A stretch of 64,000 nt of DNA. It comes from Bacteroidota bacterium. Its GTDB lineage: Bacteria; Bacteroidota; Rhodothermia; Rhodothermales; UBA10348. The stretch is from contig JAJCYP010000022.1 of the NCBI GenBank assembly GCA_029262855.1, positions 62,001 to 126,000 of the forward strand, read 5' to 3'. Position numbers and translations under genes: made by a program. The notes under the pieces were generated by a model. That model saw nothing but the letters and a program-made list of their open reading frames with translations. It did not search any database and had not been told where the DNA came from. This document shows positions 17,198-26,582 of this stretch, one piece after another (position 1 is the first letter of the stretch; every line of letters starts with the position of its first letter).

Positions 17198-19813
17198 GTG
17201 ATACAGAAGCGGCTCTTGCTATTGGTGGCCTGCGCCTTTGCGCTGGCCCCCGCCTCCCGGCTGAGTTCTGCCCAGGACCCGGGCCGGGTCGAACTGGTCA
17301 TGGTGGACGTACCGCTGAGAGATGCGTTGGTGGCGCTCATGCAGCGCACGCGGATCGAGATTCTGTTCGAGACGGATCTGGTGACCGGCAGACGGGCCAG
17401 TTGCCGGATCACTACGAGCGATCCGGAGGAAGCGCTTGGGTGCCTGCTGCGGGACACGGGATTGGACTATGTGACGCTCTCCTCTGGCGTGCACGTATTA
17501 GTGGAGGAGGCGTTGCGGGCTCCGGTTCTCGCGAGTGTGCTGGGCCGTGTTCTGGATGCCGCTGCAGGGACGCCGGTCTCGCGCGCACATGTCCGGGACC
17601 TGACGACAGGAGGCGGAACCGTCACGGACGGAGACGGCCGCTTCGTGTTGGGCGAAGTCAGGTCGGGCCCACACCTGCTTGCCGTGAGTCATGTGGCCTA
17701 CGAGCCTCGGCGGGACACCATCTGGGTCGCTCAGCAGACTGTGCATGCCACGCTCTCGATGCACCAGCGCGTCCTCGATACCCAGGCCATCCTTGTCTCC
17801 GGCATACAAACCCATCCGGTGGGCCATCCCGACGTCGACCTCGCGGGAATCCTGGAGAATGCCCAGGCGCTGGCAATCGGAGCGATGGGCGGCGCGGACG
17901 GCGTGGTGGGATTTCAGAGCGATCCGGGAGGAGGAGGGTCTCACATTGAGGGCGGAGCACCGGGGGACCACGCAGTATTGCTTGACGGCACACCCATCTT
18001 CATTCCACTGCGAAACGGGGGCGTCTTCGGACCCTTCAGTCCCTTGGCGGTGCGCTCGCTGACGGTACATCGGGCGGGCTTCAGGGCGCGAGAGGGGAGT
18101 TCCCTGGCGGGCGGAATCGATGCGGTCCATGCCCTCACCCGGTCGCCGGGTCAGCGCCTGGTGGCCCAGATTTCGCCGCTGTCCTCCAATCTCTGGATTG
18201 GACGCAAGACAGGCGCCGTGTCCTGGATGATCGCCGGCCGCAATGAAATGGGGAAGTCGATCCGCCCCGCCTCTCTGGACAAACGACTCCGGGAGTGGAG
18301 CAGGCCCGACCGGTACCTGGCCGAGGAGCTGTTCGGCTCGGACCAGGCCGATTTGGCGCAGCTGTCCGGCATTCTGGAAGACCGTGATATCATCATCAGC
18401 TACGCAGACCTGCACGCCGCTGCGGACGCACCGCTCGGTTCGGGTCGGAGAATGTATGTCTCGGCGTATTTGGCGGACAACCGTTTCGGGACGCCGGTAC
18501 TGGAGACCTCGCCGTTCGATTTCCAGGCGGTTTCGGACGAATACGTTTGGCAGAACAAGGCTCTACAGGCACGATACAGTTGGCTTGCCGGGCAGCGAAC
18601 GCTCATGCGTGCCGGCACCTGGACGAGCTCCTTCATCCTGAAGCATCCCTTCGAGCAGTCTCCACAGGGAGGCACCGCCGCCTCAACCTCTGAGTTCAAC
18701 GAAATCGTCTCAGGTGGCGGCTATGTCGGTCTGGAGACCAGTCGGAGCCCGCGCTTTGCGTTCTCTGCGGAGGCGGGAGTCAGAAATCTGGATGCCGACG
18801 CCCAGATGGGGATCGATCCGCGATCAGAAGGTCGGCAGCTTCTCCCGGAGGGGCAGAGCCAGATGCGATGGTTATGGGAAACGACCCTGGATTCCGACTG
18901 GACGCCCCACCCAGATCTTCGGGTGACGTTGGGGACGCGGCTGACCTATCACCACGGCCGCCGGACCGTTTACGCCGAACCCCGCCTGGGAATCGAACGG
19001 CGGGCGCGCTTCGGGCAAGTGGGCGTGACGGGTCGCCTTTCGGCGGGCGTATATCGCCAGTTCATCAATCAGGTGGACGTGGCCAGTTGGAGTTTTTCGG
19101 CGATCCTCCCCACGTTTCGCACCTGGCTTCCGCTGAACCGATCTCAGGGTCCGGCGACGGCTCTCCACCTGGCCGCAGAAGTAGTTGCCGCGGCCTCAAG
19201 AGGCCTCTCTTTTACGCTTCAGACCTACCAGAAGCGCATGCTCCGGGTCTATGAGCTGGGCGTATTGCAGACGGATCCTGCCCTGGTTGAGGGGTCTGGC
19301 CGGGCACGGGGTATTTCCGGCGCGGGCCGATGGGAATTGGGGCGGTTCACGATGGCGCTTTCGCACGAGTGGTCTCTCTCCAGGAGGAGCCTGCCCGGCC
19401 GGTTTGGGGGCGAAAGCGTGTCAACCCCCTGGGCCCAACCTCACCGGTCCATGGCGCAGGTCAGCTGGAAGACGGCCGGCCGGTGGAGCGCATCGGCGCG
19501 GGTCGAGCGTATTGGTGGCCGGTCGTGGGCCTTCCGACGAGCGTATTACAATTACCTGCCGGCCGGCGCCACAAATGCGGTCTTTAATGTGGCGAGGCCC
19601 GACCGGGACGGATTGCCGGTACATATTCAGTTTGATGTCAGCTTCGGGAAGACGTGGGAGTTCCAGCCCGCAACCGTGACGTTGAGGCTGGACGTGCTCA
19701 ATGTTGCCGACGCCCGAAACGTGGTTGAGTACAGGCAGGACCGCGCGGGCGGGATAGTTGAGATTCCCGGTCTTCCTCGCCTTGCGGCCATGACGTTGCG
19801 CCTGGGGATTTAG
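17198..19813 (+). CDS. TonB-dependent receptor with STN signalling domain
   Basis: The protein has 871 residues and starts with GTG twelve bases after fecR. It has a signal peptide, an N-terminal secretin/TonB short (STN) domain (about 30-100; VELVMVDVPLRDALVALMQRTRI), a carboxypeptidase-like regulatory domain (about 115-200; VLGRVLDAAAGTPVSRAHVRD), a plug and a beta-barrel that ends on a strand with hydrophobic residues (MTLRLGI). The STN domain and position make it the transducer of the FecI/FecR-like cassette. No SusD partner is present, so a TonB-driven substrate other than a glycan (for example a metal chelate) is possible. Substrate unknown. Confidence 0.82.
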   Translation: MIQKRLLLLVACAFALAPASRLSSAQDPGRVELVMVDVPLRDALVALMQRTRIEILFETDLVTGRRASCRITTSDPEEALGCLLRDTGLDYVTLSSGVHVLVEEALRAPVLASVLGRVLDAAAGTPVSRAHVRDLTTGGGTVTDGDGRFVLGEVRSGPHLLAVSHVAYEPRRDTIWVAQQTVHATLSMHQRVLDTQAILVSGIQTHPVGHPDVDLAGILENAQALAIGAMGGADGVVGFQSDPGGGGSHIEGGAPGDHAVLLDGTPIFIPLRNGGVFGPFSPLAVRSLTVHRAGFRAREGSSLAGGIDAVHALTRSPGQRLVAQISPLSSNLWIGRKTGAVSWMIAGRNEMGKSIRPASLDKRLREWSRPDRYLAEELFGSDQADLAQLSGILEDRDIIISYADLHAAADAPLGSGRRMYVSAYLADNRFGTPVLETSPFDFQAVSDEYVWQNKALQARYSWLAGQRTLMRAGTWTSSFILKHPFEQSPQGGTAASTSEFNEIVSGGGYVGLETSRSPRFAFSAEAGVRNLDADAQMGIDPRSEGRQLLPEGQSQMRWLWETTLDSDWTPHPDLRVTLGTRLTYHHGRRTVYAEPRLGIERRARFGQVGVTGRLSAGVYRQFINQVDVASWSFSAILPTFRTWLPLNRSQGPATALHLAAEVVAAASRGLSFTLQTYQKRMLRVYELGVLQTDPALVEGSGRARGISGAGRWELGRFTMALSHEWSLSRRSLPGRFGGESVSTPWAQPHRSMAQVSWKTAGRWSASARVERIGGRSWAFRRAYYNYLPAGATNAVFNVARPDRDGLPVHIQFDVSFGKTWEFQPATVTLRLDVLNVADARNVVEYRQDRAGGIVEIPGLPRLAAMTLRLGI

Positions 19814-19839
19814 GTTCACGGATCCGGCCGGCTCTGGTC

Positions 19840-19902
19840 CGGTGCGGCGACGCTCTGGATCGGTGCGGCGACGCTCTGGTCCGGTGCGGCGACGCTCCCG
19901 CC
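19840..19902. repeat. 21-base tandem repeat, three copies
   Basis: Three copies of a 21-base unit beginning CGGTGCGGCGACGCTC lie at 19840, 19861 and 19882; the last ends differently. They follow the receptor stop and precede the insertion sequence. The flanking bases 19814-20009 are GC-rich and hold no gene that I can support. Confidence 0.75.
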
Positions 19903-20040
19903 CCGGCGCGAAGCCCCCGCCCCGCCATGAATCTCCCGCCCCGCCAAACGCAAGGATGCTCCGCCTGCGTTGCAGACGGAGCGCCCCGGCTTTCGCTGTC
20001 AATGTCCCCCAGTTAACCTCGTTTTCCGCACCGTTTCGCG

Positions 20041-20244
20041 GGTAGGGCCAGCATACGGGGCGTAGCTGAGGGGGTCGCACGTGCCGTTTGGACGCCGTAT
20101 GGGGCGATTTGGTAGGGGTTTTTCGCGTGCTACGGCTGAGGTGTGGGGGCCTGATCAAGACTACTGTAGGGCCAACATTTTGTATGATTTGTAGTGTGAT
20201 GGGCTTGTGTTAGTCGTTCTGGGTGTGTATTGTAGGGCCAACAT
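20041..20244. repeat. Three direct repeats GTAGGGCCAACAT upstream of the transposase
   Basis: Copies lie at 20041-20054 (one base different, CCAGCAT), 20165-20178 and 20231-20244. The last copy contains the A and T of the transposase ATG. The rest of this 200-base leader holds no gene. They may bind transposase or regulate its expression. Confidence 0.7.
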
Positions 20245-22009
20245 GTACGTCAAGCGACACACGTTCAAGCGAGGCGACAAGCACTACGTCTACCTCCGAC
20301 TCGTCGAGTCCTTTCGCGACGAAGACGGGAAGGTCCGGCATCGGGTGCTCTTGAACCTCGGCCGCGAAGACCAACTGAAGTCCTCCGGCCAACTCGATCA
20401 ACTGGCGGCTTCCTTTGCCCGGCTCGATCCGCCCCAGATTGGCACGCGCCGAGATGTGGGGGCGCTGCTCTTGGTGCACCACTACCTGGAGCGGCTGGGC
20501 CTGAGGGCGCTCATCGACCAGGCGGCGCCGATGCGGGGGCGGTCCCATCTGAAGCACGGGGAGGTGATTGCGGCGCTGGTGGCCAACCGCCTCTCGGCCC
20601 CCTCACCGCTCTACGACGTCGCCGGTTGGGCCTCCAGTGCGGCGATGGCCGAGCTCTTCGACACGCCGGCTTCGCTGCTCAATGATGACCGCCTCGGCCG
20701 GGCGCTCGAGGCGATGGCTCCCATTGCCGAGGATGTGCGCGCGGCCTTGTGTCTGGCGGCCATCGAACGCTTTGACGGGGTTGATGCCTCCCGGCTGCAC
20801 CTGGACCTGACCACGGTACGGTTCGCCGGTGCCTATGAGGATTCGGCCGTGGTCGCCAAGGGCTGGGGTGCTGACCGCCGGGTAGCCCGCCAGGTGCGCA
20901 CGTTGCAGGCCTCGACGCCGGCCGGGGTACCGCTCTACCTGCGGCCGCACGCGGGTTCATGCGCCGAACTCACCGCGCTGGCCGAGGCGCTGGGCCGGTT
21001 GCAGGCCCTCTTGCCTCCTGGCTTGATGGTGGTGGCGGACTCGGCGCTCGGGCATCTGGGCAACCTGTGCGCGGCCGATCGTGCCGGCGTCGGCTTCGTG
21101 GTCCCGCTGCGTGCTGATACCGGCTGGAGAGAGCACTTTACTGACCAGGAGGAGGGGCTTGATCACCTGGTTGACCTCGACTATGTCTCCCAGCGTGAGC
21201 GGGGCTCACCCCCTGAGCAGCGCACGCGGTGGCGGGGGCTCTTGCGCCCGTTTCCGGTCACCGACCCCGTCACCAAGGACCCGCACGATCTGCGGGTGGT
21301 CTATGTCTGGTCCAGCGAGGAAGCCCGCAGCGTCGCCCAGGCCCGGGAGCGCGCCCTCACCAAGGCCGAAGACACCCTGGCCCGGGTCAAACGTGGATTG
21401 GGTGGCCGCTACTACAAGCAGCTCGACCAGGTTAATGCCAAGGTTGCCACCACCGTCGGCAAGGCGGTCCAAGGGCTGCTGAAGGTCCGTACCGGTATGC
21501 GTGGCGGCAAACCCACCCTTACTTGGCAGCGCGATGCCGAGGCCATCACCGAGGCTGCTCGCCTCGACGGCCTCTACGCGCTGGCCACGAATCTGCCGGA
21601 TCCGCTGACGGCCTCCGGCGTGCTCCGCCTCTACAAGGACCAGTGGATCGTCGAGCAGCGCCACCGCGACCTCAAGCAGACCCTGCGGGTTCGGCCCATC
21701 TTTCTGCACAACGACGACCGGATCGAGGCCCTCGTCGCGGTGGTTGGGATCGCCCTGCTCATCTTCGGGCTCATCGAAGCGGACCTCCGTCGCCGCCTCC
21801 CCCCGGAAGAGCCCCGCCTGCCGGGTCTACTCCCGGAGAACCGGGCCGCCAAACCCACCGGACGCAATATCCTGGCCGCCTTTAACGGGCTCGGCCTTAC
21901 CTACGGGCCACAGGGACCCCTGCTGGATCCCCTTACGCCCACACAACGCCGCATCCTGGCCCTGCTCGATATCCCGCTCCCATGGGCCGAATCACAATGC
22001 CCAGACTAA
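20243..22009 (+). CDS. IS1634 family transposase
   Basis: The protein has 588 residues. The N terminus (MYVKRHTFKRGDKHYVYLRL) is typical of the family. A DDE triad can be proposed: D in HLDLTTVRF, D in VVADSALGHLGNL, and E in QWIVEQRHRDLKQTL, the IS4-superfamily Y-(2)-R-(3)-E-(6)-K-like region. The length is normal and the frame intact, so the element may still be active. The frame is open to 20207, but ATG 20243 gives the usual start and lies in the third upstream repeat. Confidence 0.9.
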   Translation: MYVKRHTFKRGDKHYVYLRLVESFRDEDGKVRHRVLLNLGREDQLKSSGQLDQLAASFARLDPPQIGTRRDVGALLLVHHYLERLGLRALIDQAAPMRGRSHLKHGEVIAALVANRLSAPSPLYDVAGWASSAAMAELFDTPASLLNDDRLGRALEAMAPIAEDVRAALCLAAIERFDGVDASRLHLDLTTVRFAGAYEDSAVVAKGWGADRRVARQVRTLQASTPAGVPLYLRPHAGSCAELTALAEALGRLQALLPPGLMVVADSALGHLGNLCAADRAGVGFVVPLRADTGWREHFTDQEEGLDHLVDLDYVSQRERGSPPEQRTRWRGLLRPFPVTDPVTKDPHDLRVVYVWSSEEARSVAQARERALTKAEDTLARVKRGLGGRYYKQLDQVNAKVATTVGKAVQGLLKVRTGMRGGKPTLTWQRDAEAITEAARLDGLYALATNLPDPLTASGVLRLYKDQWIVEQRHRDLKQTLRVRPIFLHNDDRIEALVAVVGIALLIFGLIEADLRRRLPPEEPRLPGLLPENRAAKPTGRNILAAFNGLGLTYGPQGPLLDPLTPTQRRILALLDIPLPWAESQCPD

Positions 22010-22054
22010 CACCGAAACGGTGCGGAAAACGCGGTTAACCGGCGACAGCGAGAC

Positions 22055-23077
22055 TCACTGGATGTTGGCGACATCCGCAATACTGGAGGCTGCCTCCTCG
22101 CCCAATTCGCGGGCTACGTGCTCGTCGCGCCAGGACTCCAGCTCTTCCAGAAAGCGTGCGGCAAGTTCCTCGACCATGACGGGCTCCATATTGATGAGAT
22201 CGGTGGCCTCAAGCCGCGCCAGATTTCCTTCGGCGCGCTCGTAGTCGGCCTTGGCTTCTACCGCTCTGGCGTAGGCATCCCGGGCCGAAGCAAACTCACC
22301 GGCCTGCTCCAGCGCCATGCCGAGGTTGTTCAGGAAGAGGGCCTGCGTGGGGCGAACAACCGTGGCCTGGGCCAGCGTCTGCGCGGCGTGCAGGTAGCGA
22401 CCGTCCTGCATCAGGACCAGGGCCAGATTATTCATGGCCCAGGCGTCGCGATCGTCGATGAGAATCGCTTCCCGGTAGGCGTCGGCGGCCTCGCCTGGAT
22501 TGCCTTGCTGGTGCAGGGTCCGGCCCAGCAGGCGGTAGGTTACCCCGCTCTCAGGGTCCAGGGAGCGGCCCGACTCGAGCGCCTGGAAGGCCTCGTCTGG
22601 CCTGCCTGTGTCCAAGAAGACCCGGGCAAGGTTCTGCCAACTGCGTACGTGGGTGGAGTCCAGTTCGAGGGCACGTCGGAGCGACCTCTCGGCCTGCTCG
22701 AACTGGCCCGCCTTTTGGGACGAAAGACCGAGCATGTAGTGCCCGAAGGGGTTCTCGGGGCGGGTGTCTACGTAGCTGGCAAAGAGCGATGTGGCCTGGC
22801 TGAAGTCGCCGGTGCGATAGGCTGCCTCGGCTTCCTCAAAGGTGACGACCCGAGGGGCTTCCTCGACGGGTGTGGTCACGATCTCGAAGGCGGGCACTGC
22901 GATCGAAGTGGCGGGCGGGGTTGGAGCCTGCACCGCGCGGGCGCCCTGTGCGATGCGCGGCGTCTCGGTTTCCGATGGGGATTCCGACCGGCAGCCGACC
23001 AGGGAGAGCGCGAGAACGAGAGCGCCGAGGTAGACCAGGGTGACCAGTTCGGTGAGAGGTAGGTGACGTGATTGCAT
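22055..23077 (-). CDS. TPR repeat lipoprotein
   Basis: The protein has 340 residues. The signal peptide ends in a lipobox (LALSLVGC) and a Pro/Thr-rich linker leads to about six consecutive tetratricopeptide repeats (AEAAYRTGDFSQATSLFASYV, FGHYMLGLSSQKAGQFEQAE and so on). An acidic helical tail follows. It is probably an outer-membrane-attached interaction scaffold. It lies directly downstream of the NtrC-type regulator gene, in the same orientation, with a 285-base leader that carries two related palindromes, so it may be that regulator's target. Confidence 0.82.
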   Translation of the reverse strand: MQSRHLPLTELVTLVYLGALVLALSLVGCRSESPSETETPRIAQGARAVQAPTPPATSIAVPAFEIVTTPVEEAPRVVTFEEAEAAYRTGDFSQATSLFASYVDTRPENPFGHYMLGLSSQKAGQFEQAERSLRRALELDSTHVRSWQNLARVFLDTGRPDEAFQALESGRSLDPESGVTYRLLGRTLHQQGNPGEAADAYREAILIDDRDAWAMNNLALVLMQDGRYLHAAQTLAQATVVRPTQALFLNNLGMALEQAGEFASARDAYARAVEAKADYERAEGNLARLEATDLINMEPVMVEELAARFLEELESWRDEHVARELGEEAASSIADVANIQ

Positions 23078-23244
23078 GGTAGCCTCCGATGGGAGATTGG
23101 TTTGTGACCGTGTGTGGTCAGGCCTATCTCAATCCAGGGGCCAAAAAGGGGGCTCCGGAGCCGGAGGCGCGTCGTAACACATTGGGCGGCAGCGTGTAGC
23201 GTCGAATCGCGGTGTGCGGCCCGGGCGCCTGACGAGACCCAACC

Positions 23245-23294
23245 GTGTCGATCGAGACACGCACGGATGCGGTTCGTCGTGTCCGAACGGACAC
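23245..23294. promoter_or_regulatory. Two GTGTC-N6-GACAC palindromes, candidate enhancer sites
   Basis: Both 23245-23260 and 23279-23294 read GTGTC-N6-GACAC; the second has full 7-base arms around AA. Start-to-start spacing is 34 bases, about three helical turns. They lie 170-220 bases before the TPR lipoprotein start and next to the sigma-54 activator gene, the usual placing for its upstream activating sites. A GG-N10-GC pair on the minus strand between them and the gene is a very weak sigma-54 promoter candidate. Confidence 0.45.
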
Positions 23295-23362
23295 GGCCCG
23301 GCCCGCTGGGGTCGTTCGACTCCGGGTTGGCGCCTTGGTCGTTCGATCCCGAGCCGCCCCGC

Positions 23363-24706
23363 CTACGGCCGCTCAATCCCGAGCCGGCGCATGATCTTCA
23401 GCAGGCTTGCGTGGTCGGCCAGTCCAAGCGCCTCTGCCGTCCGGGTGACGTGTCCGTGGTTTTCGTCCAAGGCCTGCAGCACAATGGATCGTTCGGCCTC
23501 GGCCTTTCTCGCAGCGAAGGTCGTCCCGGTACCCTGACTCTGGCTCACGGCCCAGTCATCCGGCAGTACCTCGGGCCCAATGACCTCGGTGTCCGACGCA
23601 ATGACCAGTCGCTCCAGGGCGTTCCGGAGTTCACGGACGTTGTTGCGACCCCACTCCTGGCCCGTCAACGCGTTCATCACCTCGGGAGCGAGGATCCGCG
23701 CCTTCAGCCCGAAGTCACGACAGATTCCGAGCAGCAGGGCCCGCGCCAGATCGGGAATATCACTTTGGCGTTCCCGCAGCGGCGGAACGCGGAGGATGTG
23801 GGTGTTCAGCCGGTACAGCAGGTCAGTTCGAAACGAACCCTCCAGCGCTGCGGCGTCCAGGTCGCGGTGAGTCGCAGCTACAACCCGGGCCGTCACCTTG
23901 ACCGTGCGTTCGCCGCCGACCCGCACCAGTTCTCGTGACTCCAGCACGCGCAGCAGCCGAGCCTGAAGGGAACCGCTGAGCTCGCCGATTTCATCCAGGA
24001 AGAGGGTGCCGTCGGCTGCACGCTCGAAGGCGCCCCGATGGAGGCGATCCGCGCCGGTGAAGGCACCCTTCTCGTGCCCAAACAGCTCGGATTCCACCAG
24101 CGTCTCGGCGATGGCTCCCGCGTTCAGCGCCACGAATGGCCGATCTGCGCCGCCCTCACGATGGATCTCGCGGGCCACCAGTTCCTTGCCAGAGCCACTC
24201 TCTCCCAGCACGAGAACCGTCGATGGGATGGGAGCTACCCGACGTATCTGAACTTTCAGTTGCTTCATGGCCGGGCTGGACCCGACGAGGGGCGATTCGC
24301 TGGCCAGCTCGGATCGGAGTGCCCTCAATTCAGACGTTACCCGGTCCTGCTCCAGCGCCCGTTGTACCTCGAGAACCACACGCAGCATGGGCTCCGCCTT
24401 GTCGATGAAGCTGACAGCCCCGAGGCGAATAGCCTGCATACACCGGTCGAAATTCCCGGTCCCGGTGTAGACAATCACCGGAGGCGCCGCAACCCAGGTT
24501 TGGAGTTCCCGAAGAACGCCAAACCCGTCCAGTCCCGGCATCTCGAGATCGAGGATCATGCAGTCCACGGGCTCGCTCCGGAGCGCCTCGATCGCCTCCT
24601 TTCCGCCTTCGGCGACTCGCGTCTCGAAGTCGCCCAATCGTCGGAGGTCGTAGGCGTACTGCTTCGCCAGGGCCGGGACGTCATCGACAATCAGGACGAG
24701 TGGCAT
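23363..24706 (-). CDS. NtrC-family sigma-54-dependent response regulator
   Basis: The protein has 447 residues. A receiver (LIVDDVP, phospho-acceptor in MILDLEMPG, conserved lysine in FIDKAEP) is followed by an AAA+ domain with Walker A GESGSGKE, the sigma-54-contact loop GAFTGA, Walker B LFLDEIGEL and R-fingers. It ends in a Fis-type HTH (VTRTAEALGLADHASLLKIMRRLGI). All elements needed for sigma-54 activation are intact. The stop codon of the partner kinase lies three bases upstream, so the two form an operon. Confidence 0.92.
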   Translation of the reverse strand: MPLVLIVDDVPALAKQYAYDLRRLGDFETRVAEGGKEAIEALRSEPVDCMILDLEMPGLDGFGVLRELQTWVAAPPVIVYTGTGNFDRCMQAIRLGAVSFIDKAEPMLRVVLEVQRALEQDRVTSELRALRSELASESPLVGSSPAMKQLKVQIRRVAPIPSTVLVLGESGSGKELVAREIHREGGADRPFVALNAGAIAETLVESELFGHEKGAFTGADRLHRGAFERAADGTLFLDEIGELSGSLQARLLRVLESRELVRVGGERTVKVTARVVAATHRDLDAAALEGSFRTDLLYRLNTHILRVPPLRERQSDIPDLARALLLGICRDFGLKARILAPEVMNALTGQEWGRNNVRELRNALERLVIASDTEVIGPEVLPDDWAVSQSQGTGTTFAARKAEAERSIVLQALDENHGHVTRTAEALGLADHASLLKIMRRLGIERP

Positions 24707-24709
24707 GGA

Positions 24710-26407
24710 TCAGTGACGGGCGGTGGGAATGTCGACGATGAACTCGGCTCCGTGTCCGGGCTCGCTGGCTACCCGAACGCTTCCGTTCAGATCCAGCACC
24801 AGACGACGGACTATCGAAAGACCCAACCCCGCACCCCCGGCGCGGGTAGTGAAGAAGTCCTCGAACAGTCGTTCCTGGATCTCTTCCGGAATGCCCGCCC
24901 CGTTGTCCTTGACCCGCAACTGCAGGCGATTGCCGTCGTGTTCCAGAACGACATCGACGCGTCCGCTGCGCGCCGGCAGGCTATCAAGGGCATTGGTGAC
25001 CAGATTTTCGACGATCCGCCTGACTCCGAGTGGGTCGACCTCTGCGCGGGCAGACTTCGGCACCGTCAGATGAACGCGGCCGTCGGCGGCCGCGAGGGCG
25101 GAGACTGTTTCCCGGATGATTGGGACCATATCCATGTCCCGCAGATCAGAATGAGATGAGATGCGGGCATAGGACCCGGAGAGTTCCTTGAGGTAGGCAA
25201 TACCGGAATCGAGGGACTTGCTGCGCTCGGCAAAAACTCGAGACAGCTCCCTCGGGTCGGACGAGACCTCTGCGAGATGGGAGACCACGTTGCTGATGGG
25301 CGTGAGGCCATTCTTGATGTCGTGGTTCGCCTGCCGCGCAAAGTCGCCAAGGGCGGCTTTGCGCTCAGCCGTCCTGATTCGCGACGCCGAAGAACGCAGC
25401 CGCCGCACCATGGCTTCCATGGTGCGGCTGAGGCGTCCGATTTCGTCGCGCCGAGTGGCGAGGAAGCGCGGGGACGCGTGGCCCAGCTCGACGGATGCCG
25501 TGGCATCCGCGAGCTGGGCCACGGGGCGCGTGAAGCGGTTCGCGGCGAGCCAGGCGCCGAACAAGCCGATAACGGTCATGGCCAGAAAGGCGCCCAGGAA
25601 CCACCGGTCCAGCGAGTCCAGGACCGTTCCCAGGTGACCGAGATCGTGAGCCACCCGGATGCTGGCCTGTCCGGGTGCGAACGTCTCGCTCATCCACGTG
25701 ACATCCAGATCGCTGGACAAGCCTGAAAGGGAGCGGCCAGCGAGCAGACGCCCGTCAACCACTAAACCGGCAGCCATGGCTGGGTCTGAAGTCAGTCCGC
25801 TCCAGAAGGCGTCGTCCAGACGTCGACCGGCCAGCAGGCGGACGGGCGTTTCGCCCAGTCTGGTGAGCTGGAGTGCAACGAGGCTGGTCGCGAGAATCAC
25901 CGGCCGATCGACCGCGGTTTCGCCGGCGTTCAGAGACGCCGCAGCTTCCCCGGGCGCAGCGGATCCCCGCAACGCCGAAGCCTCCAGGGACGCCGGAACA
26001 GACCAAGGCCCCTGCGCGGCCGGATTCGACGAGCTCGAATTCCATCCCGAATCCAGGAACGCCCGCCCATCGCCGTCCGCCAATACGAACCAATCCACAC
26101 CAGCGCGATCTGCCGCCAAATCGCCAATACTGGGCAGCACAGCGGTCCAGGACGAATCACCACCGAGCCACTCCCTCAGCCGCGGGTCCGCCGCGAGTTC
26201 GCCCTCCAACTGACCAATCCCCTGCACGAGATCGGCCTGTTCAACACGGAGTCGGCCTTCCGCCGAGGCGATGAGGGCGGAAACCCGATCCCGGTACTCC
26301 TCCGTGAGTCGGACGCTCATTTCCTCTCGGACGAGTACCAACAGGATGGCCAACGGTACCAGTACCGAAGCGGCGATCAGCAAGAGAAGCTGGGATCTCA
26401 GCCGCAC
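24710..26407 (-). CDS. Membrane sensor histidine kinase, partner of the NtrC-type regulator
   Basis: The protein has 565 residues. It has one N-terminal membrane helix (about 7-26), a periplasmic sensor of roughly 240 residues, a second helix (about 272-292), HAMP, a HisKA-like region with the NHDIKNGL phospho-acceptor motif, and HATPase_c (NLVTNALDSL, DNGAGIPEE, GGAGLGLSIV). The HDIKN type of H-box is common in kinases paired with NtrC-family regulators. It is cotranscribed with the regulator at 23363. The sensor domain resembles no family I can name. Confidence 0.88.
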   Translation of the reverse strand: MRLRSQLLLLIAASVLVPLAILLVLVREEMSVRLTEEYRDRVSALIASAEGRLRVEQADLVQGIGQLEGELAADPRLREWLGGDSSWTAVLPSIGDLAADRAGVDWFVLADGDGRAFLDSGWNSSSSNPAAQGPWSVPASLEASALRGSAAPGEAAASLNAGETAVDRPVILATSLVALQLTRLGETPVRLLAGRRLDDAFWSGLTSDPAMAAGLVVDGRLLAGRSLSGLSSDLDVTWMSETFAPGQASIRVAHDLGHLGTVLDSLDRWFLGAFLAMTVIGLFGAWLAANRFTRPVAQLADATASVELGHASPRFLATRRDEIGRLSRTMEAMVRRLRSSASRIRTAERKAALGDFARQANHDIKNGLTPISNVVSHLAEVSSDPRELSRVFAERSKSLDSGIAYLKELSGSYARISSHSDLRDMDMVPIIRETVSALAAADGRVHLTVPKSARAEVDPLGVRRIVENLVTNALDSLPARSGRVDVVLEHDGNRLQLRVKDNGAGIPEEIQERLFEDFFTTRAGGAGLGLSIVRRLVLDLNGSVRVASEPGHGAEFIVDIPTARH

Positions 26408-26562
26408 GGCCGGTCACACGTTTCTGAATCGGACAGGCAATGCATGTCGACGACTGTTGTTGAATCAAGACAACGCGCGACGGGGCCAGCCGGTCCTCGC
26501 CATGTGGAACGGGAAGGCGGCGTTTCACACATCCGGGCGCGCCCAGCCACCGCCCAGCCACC

Positions 26563-26580
26563 GCCGGCCCCGCCGCCGGC
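26563..26580 (-). terminator. GC-only stem-loop after the TauE/SafE gene
   Basis: GCCGGC-N6-GCCGGC lies two bases beyond the TauE/SafE stop. There is no T-run, so it may only stabilise the transcript end. The rest of the 175-base gap contains a short direct repeat (GCCCAGCCACC twice). Confidence 0.3.
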
Positions 26581-26582
26581 CG

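Larger units (their letters stand above)
20010..22041 (+). mobile_element. Insertion sequence of the IS1634 type
   Basis: Terminal inverted repeats of about 29 bases bracket one transposase gene. The left repeat is 20010-20038 and the right 22013-22041. They share GTTAACC, then one mismatch, then CGTTTTCCGCACCGTTTCG, with a second mismatch near the outer end. The element sits between the receptor gene and a TPR lipoprotein gene whose stop is only 14 bases away, and both neighbours look intact. I cannot fix the exact outer ends or a target duplication from sequence alone. Confidence 0.8.

Noticed and set aside
17498-18415. Minus-strand frame of about 300 codons inside the TonB receptor gene
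   Set aside because: Antisense shadow in GC-rich DNA; the receptor frame has STN, plug and barrel features throughout.
19698-19928. Arg-rich repeated peptide encoded by the 21-base tandem repeat
   Set aside because: The repetitive RRR/ERRRTGP peptide is a by-product of the DNA repeat, with no start signal or homologous look.
22118-23062. Plus-strand frame of 314 codons opposite the TPR lipoprotein
   Set aside because: The TPR frame has a lipobox and regular repeats; the opposite frame has none.
23320-23395. GTTCGA-containing sequence as a tRNA T-arm
   Set aside because: No acceptor or anticodon stem could be assembled around it; it is a GC-rich direct repeat.
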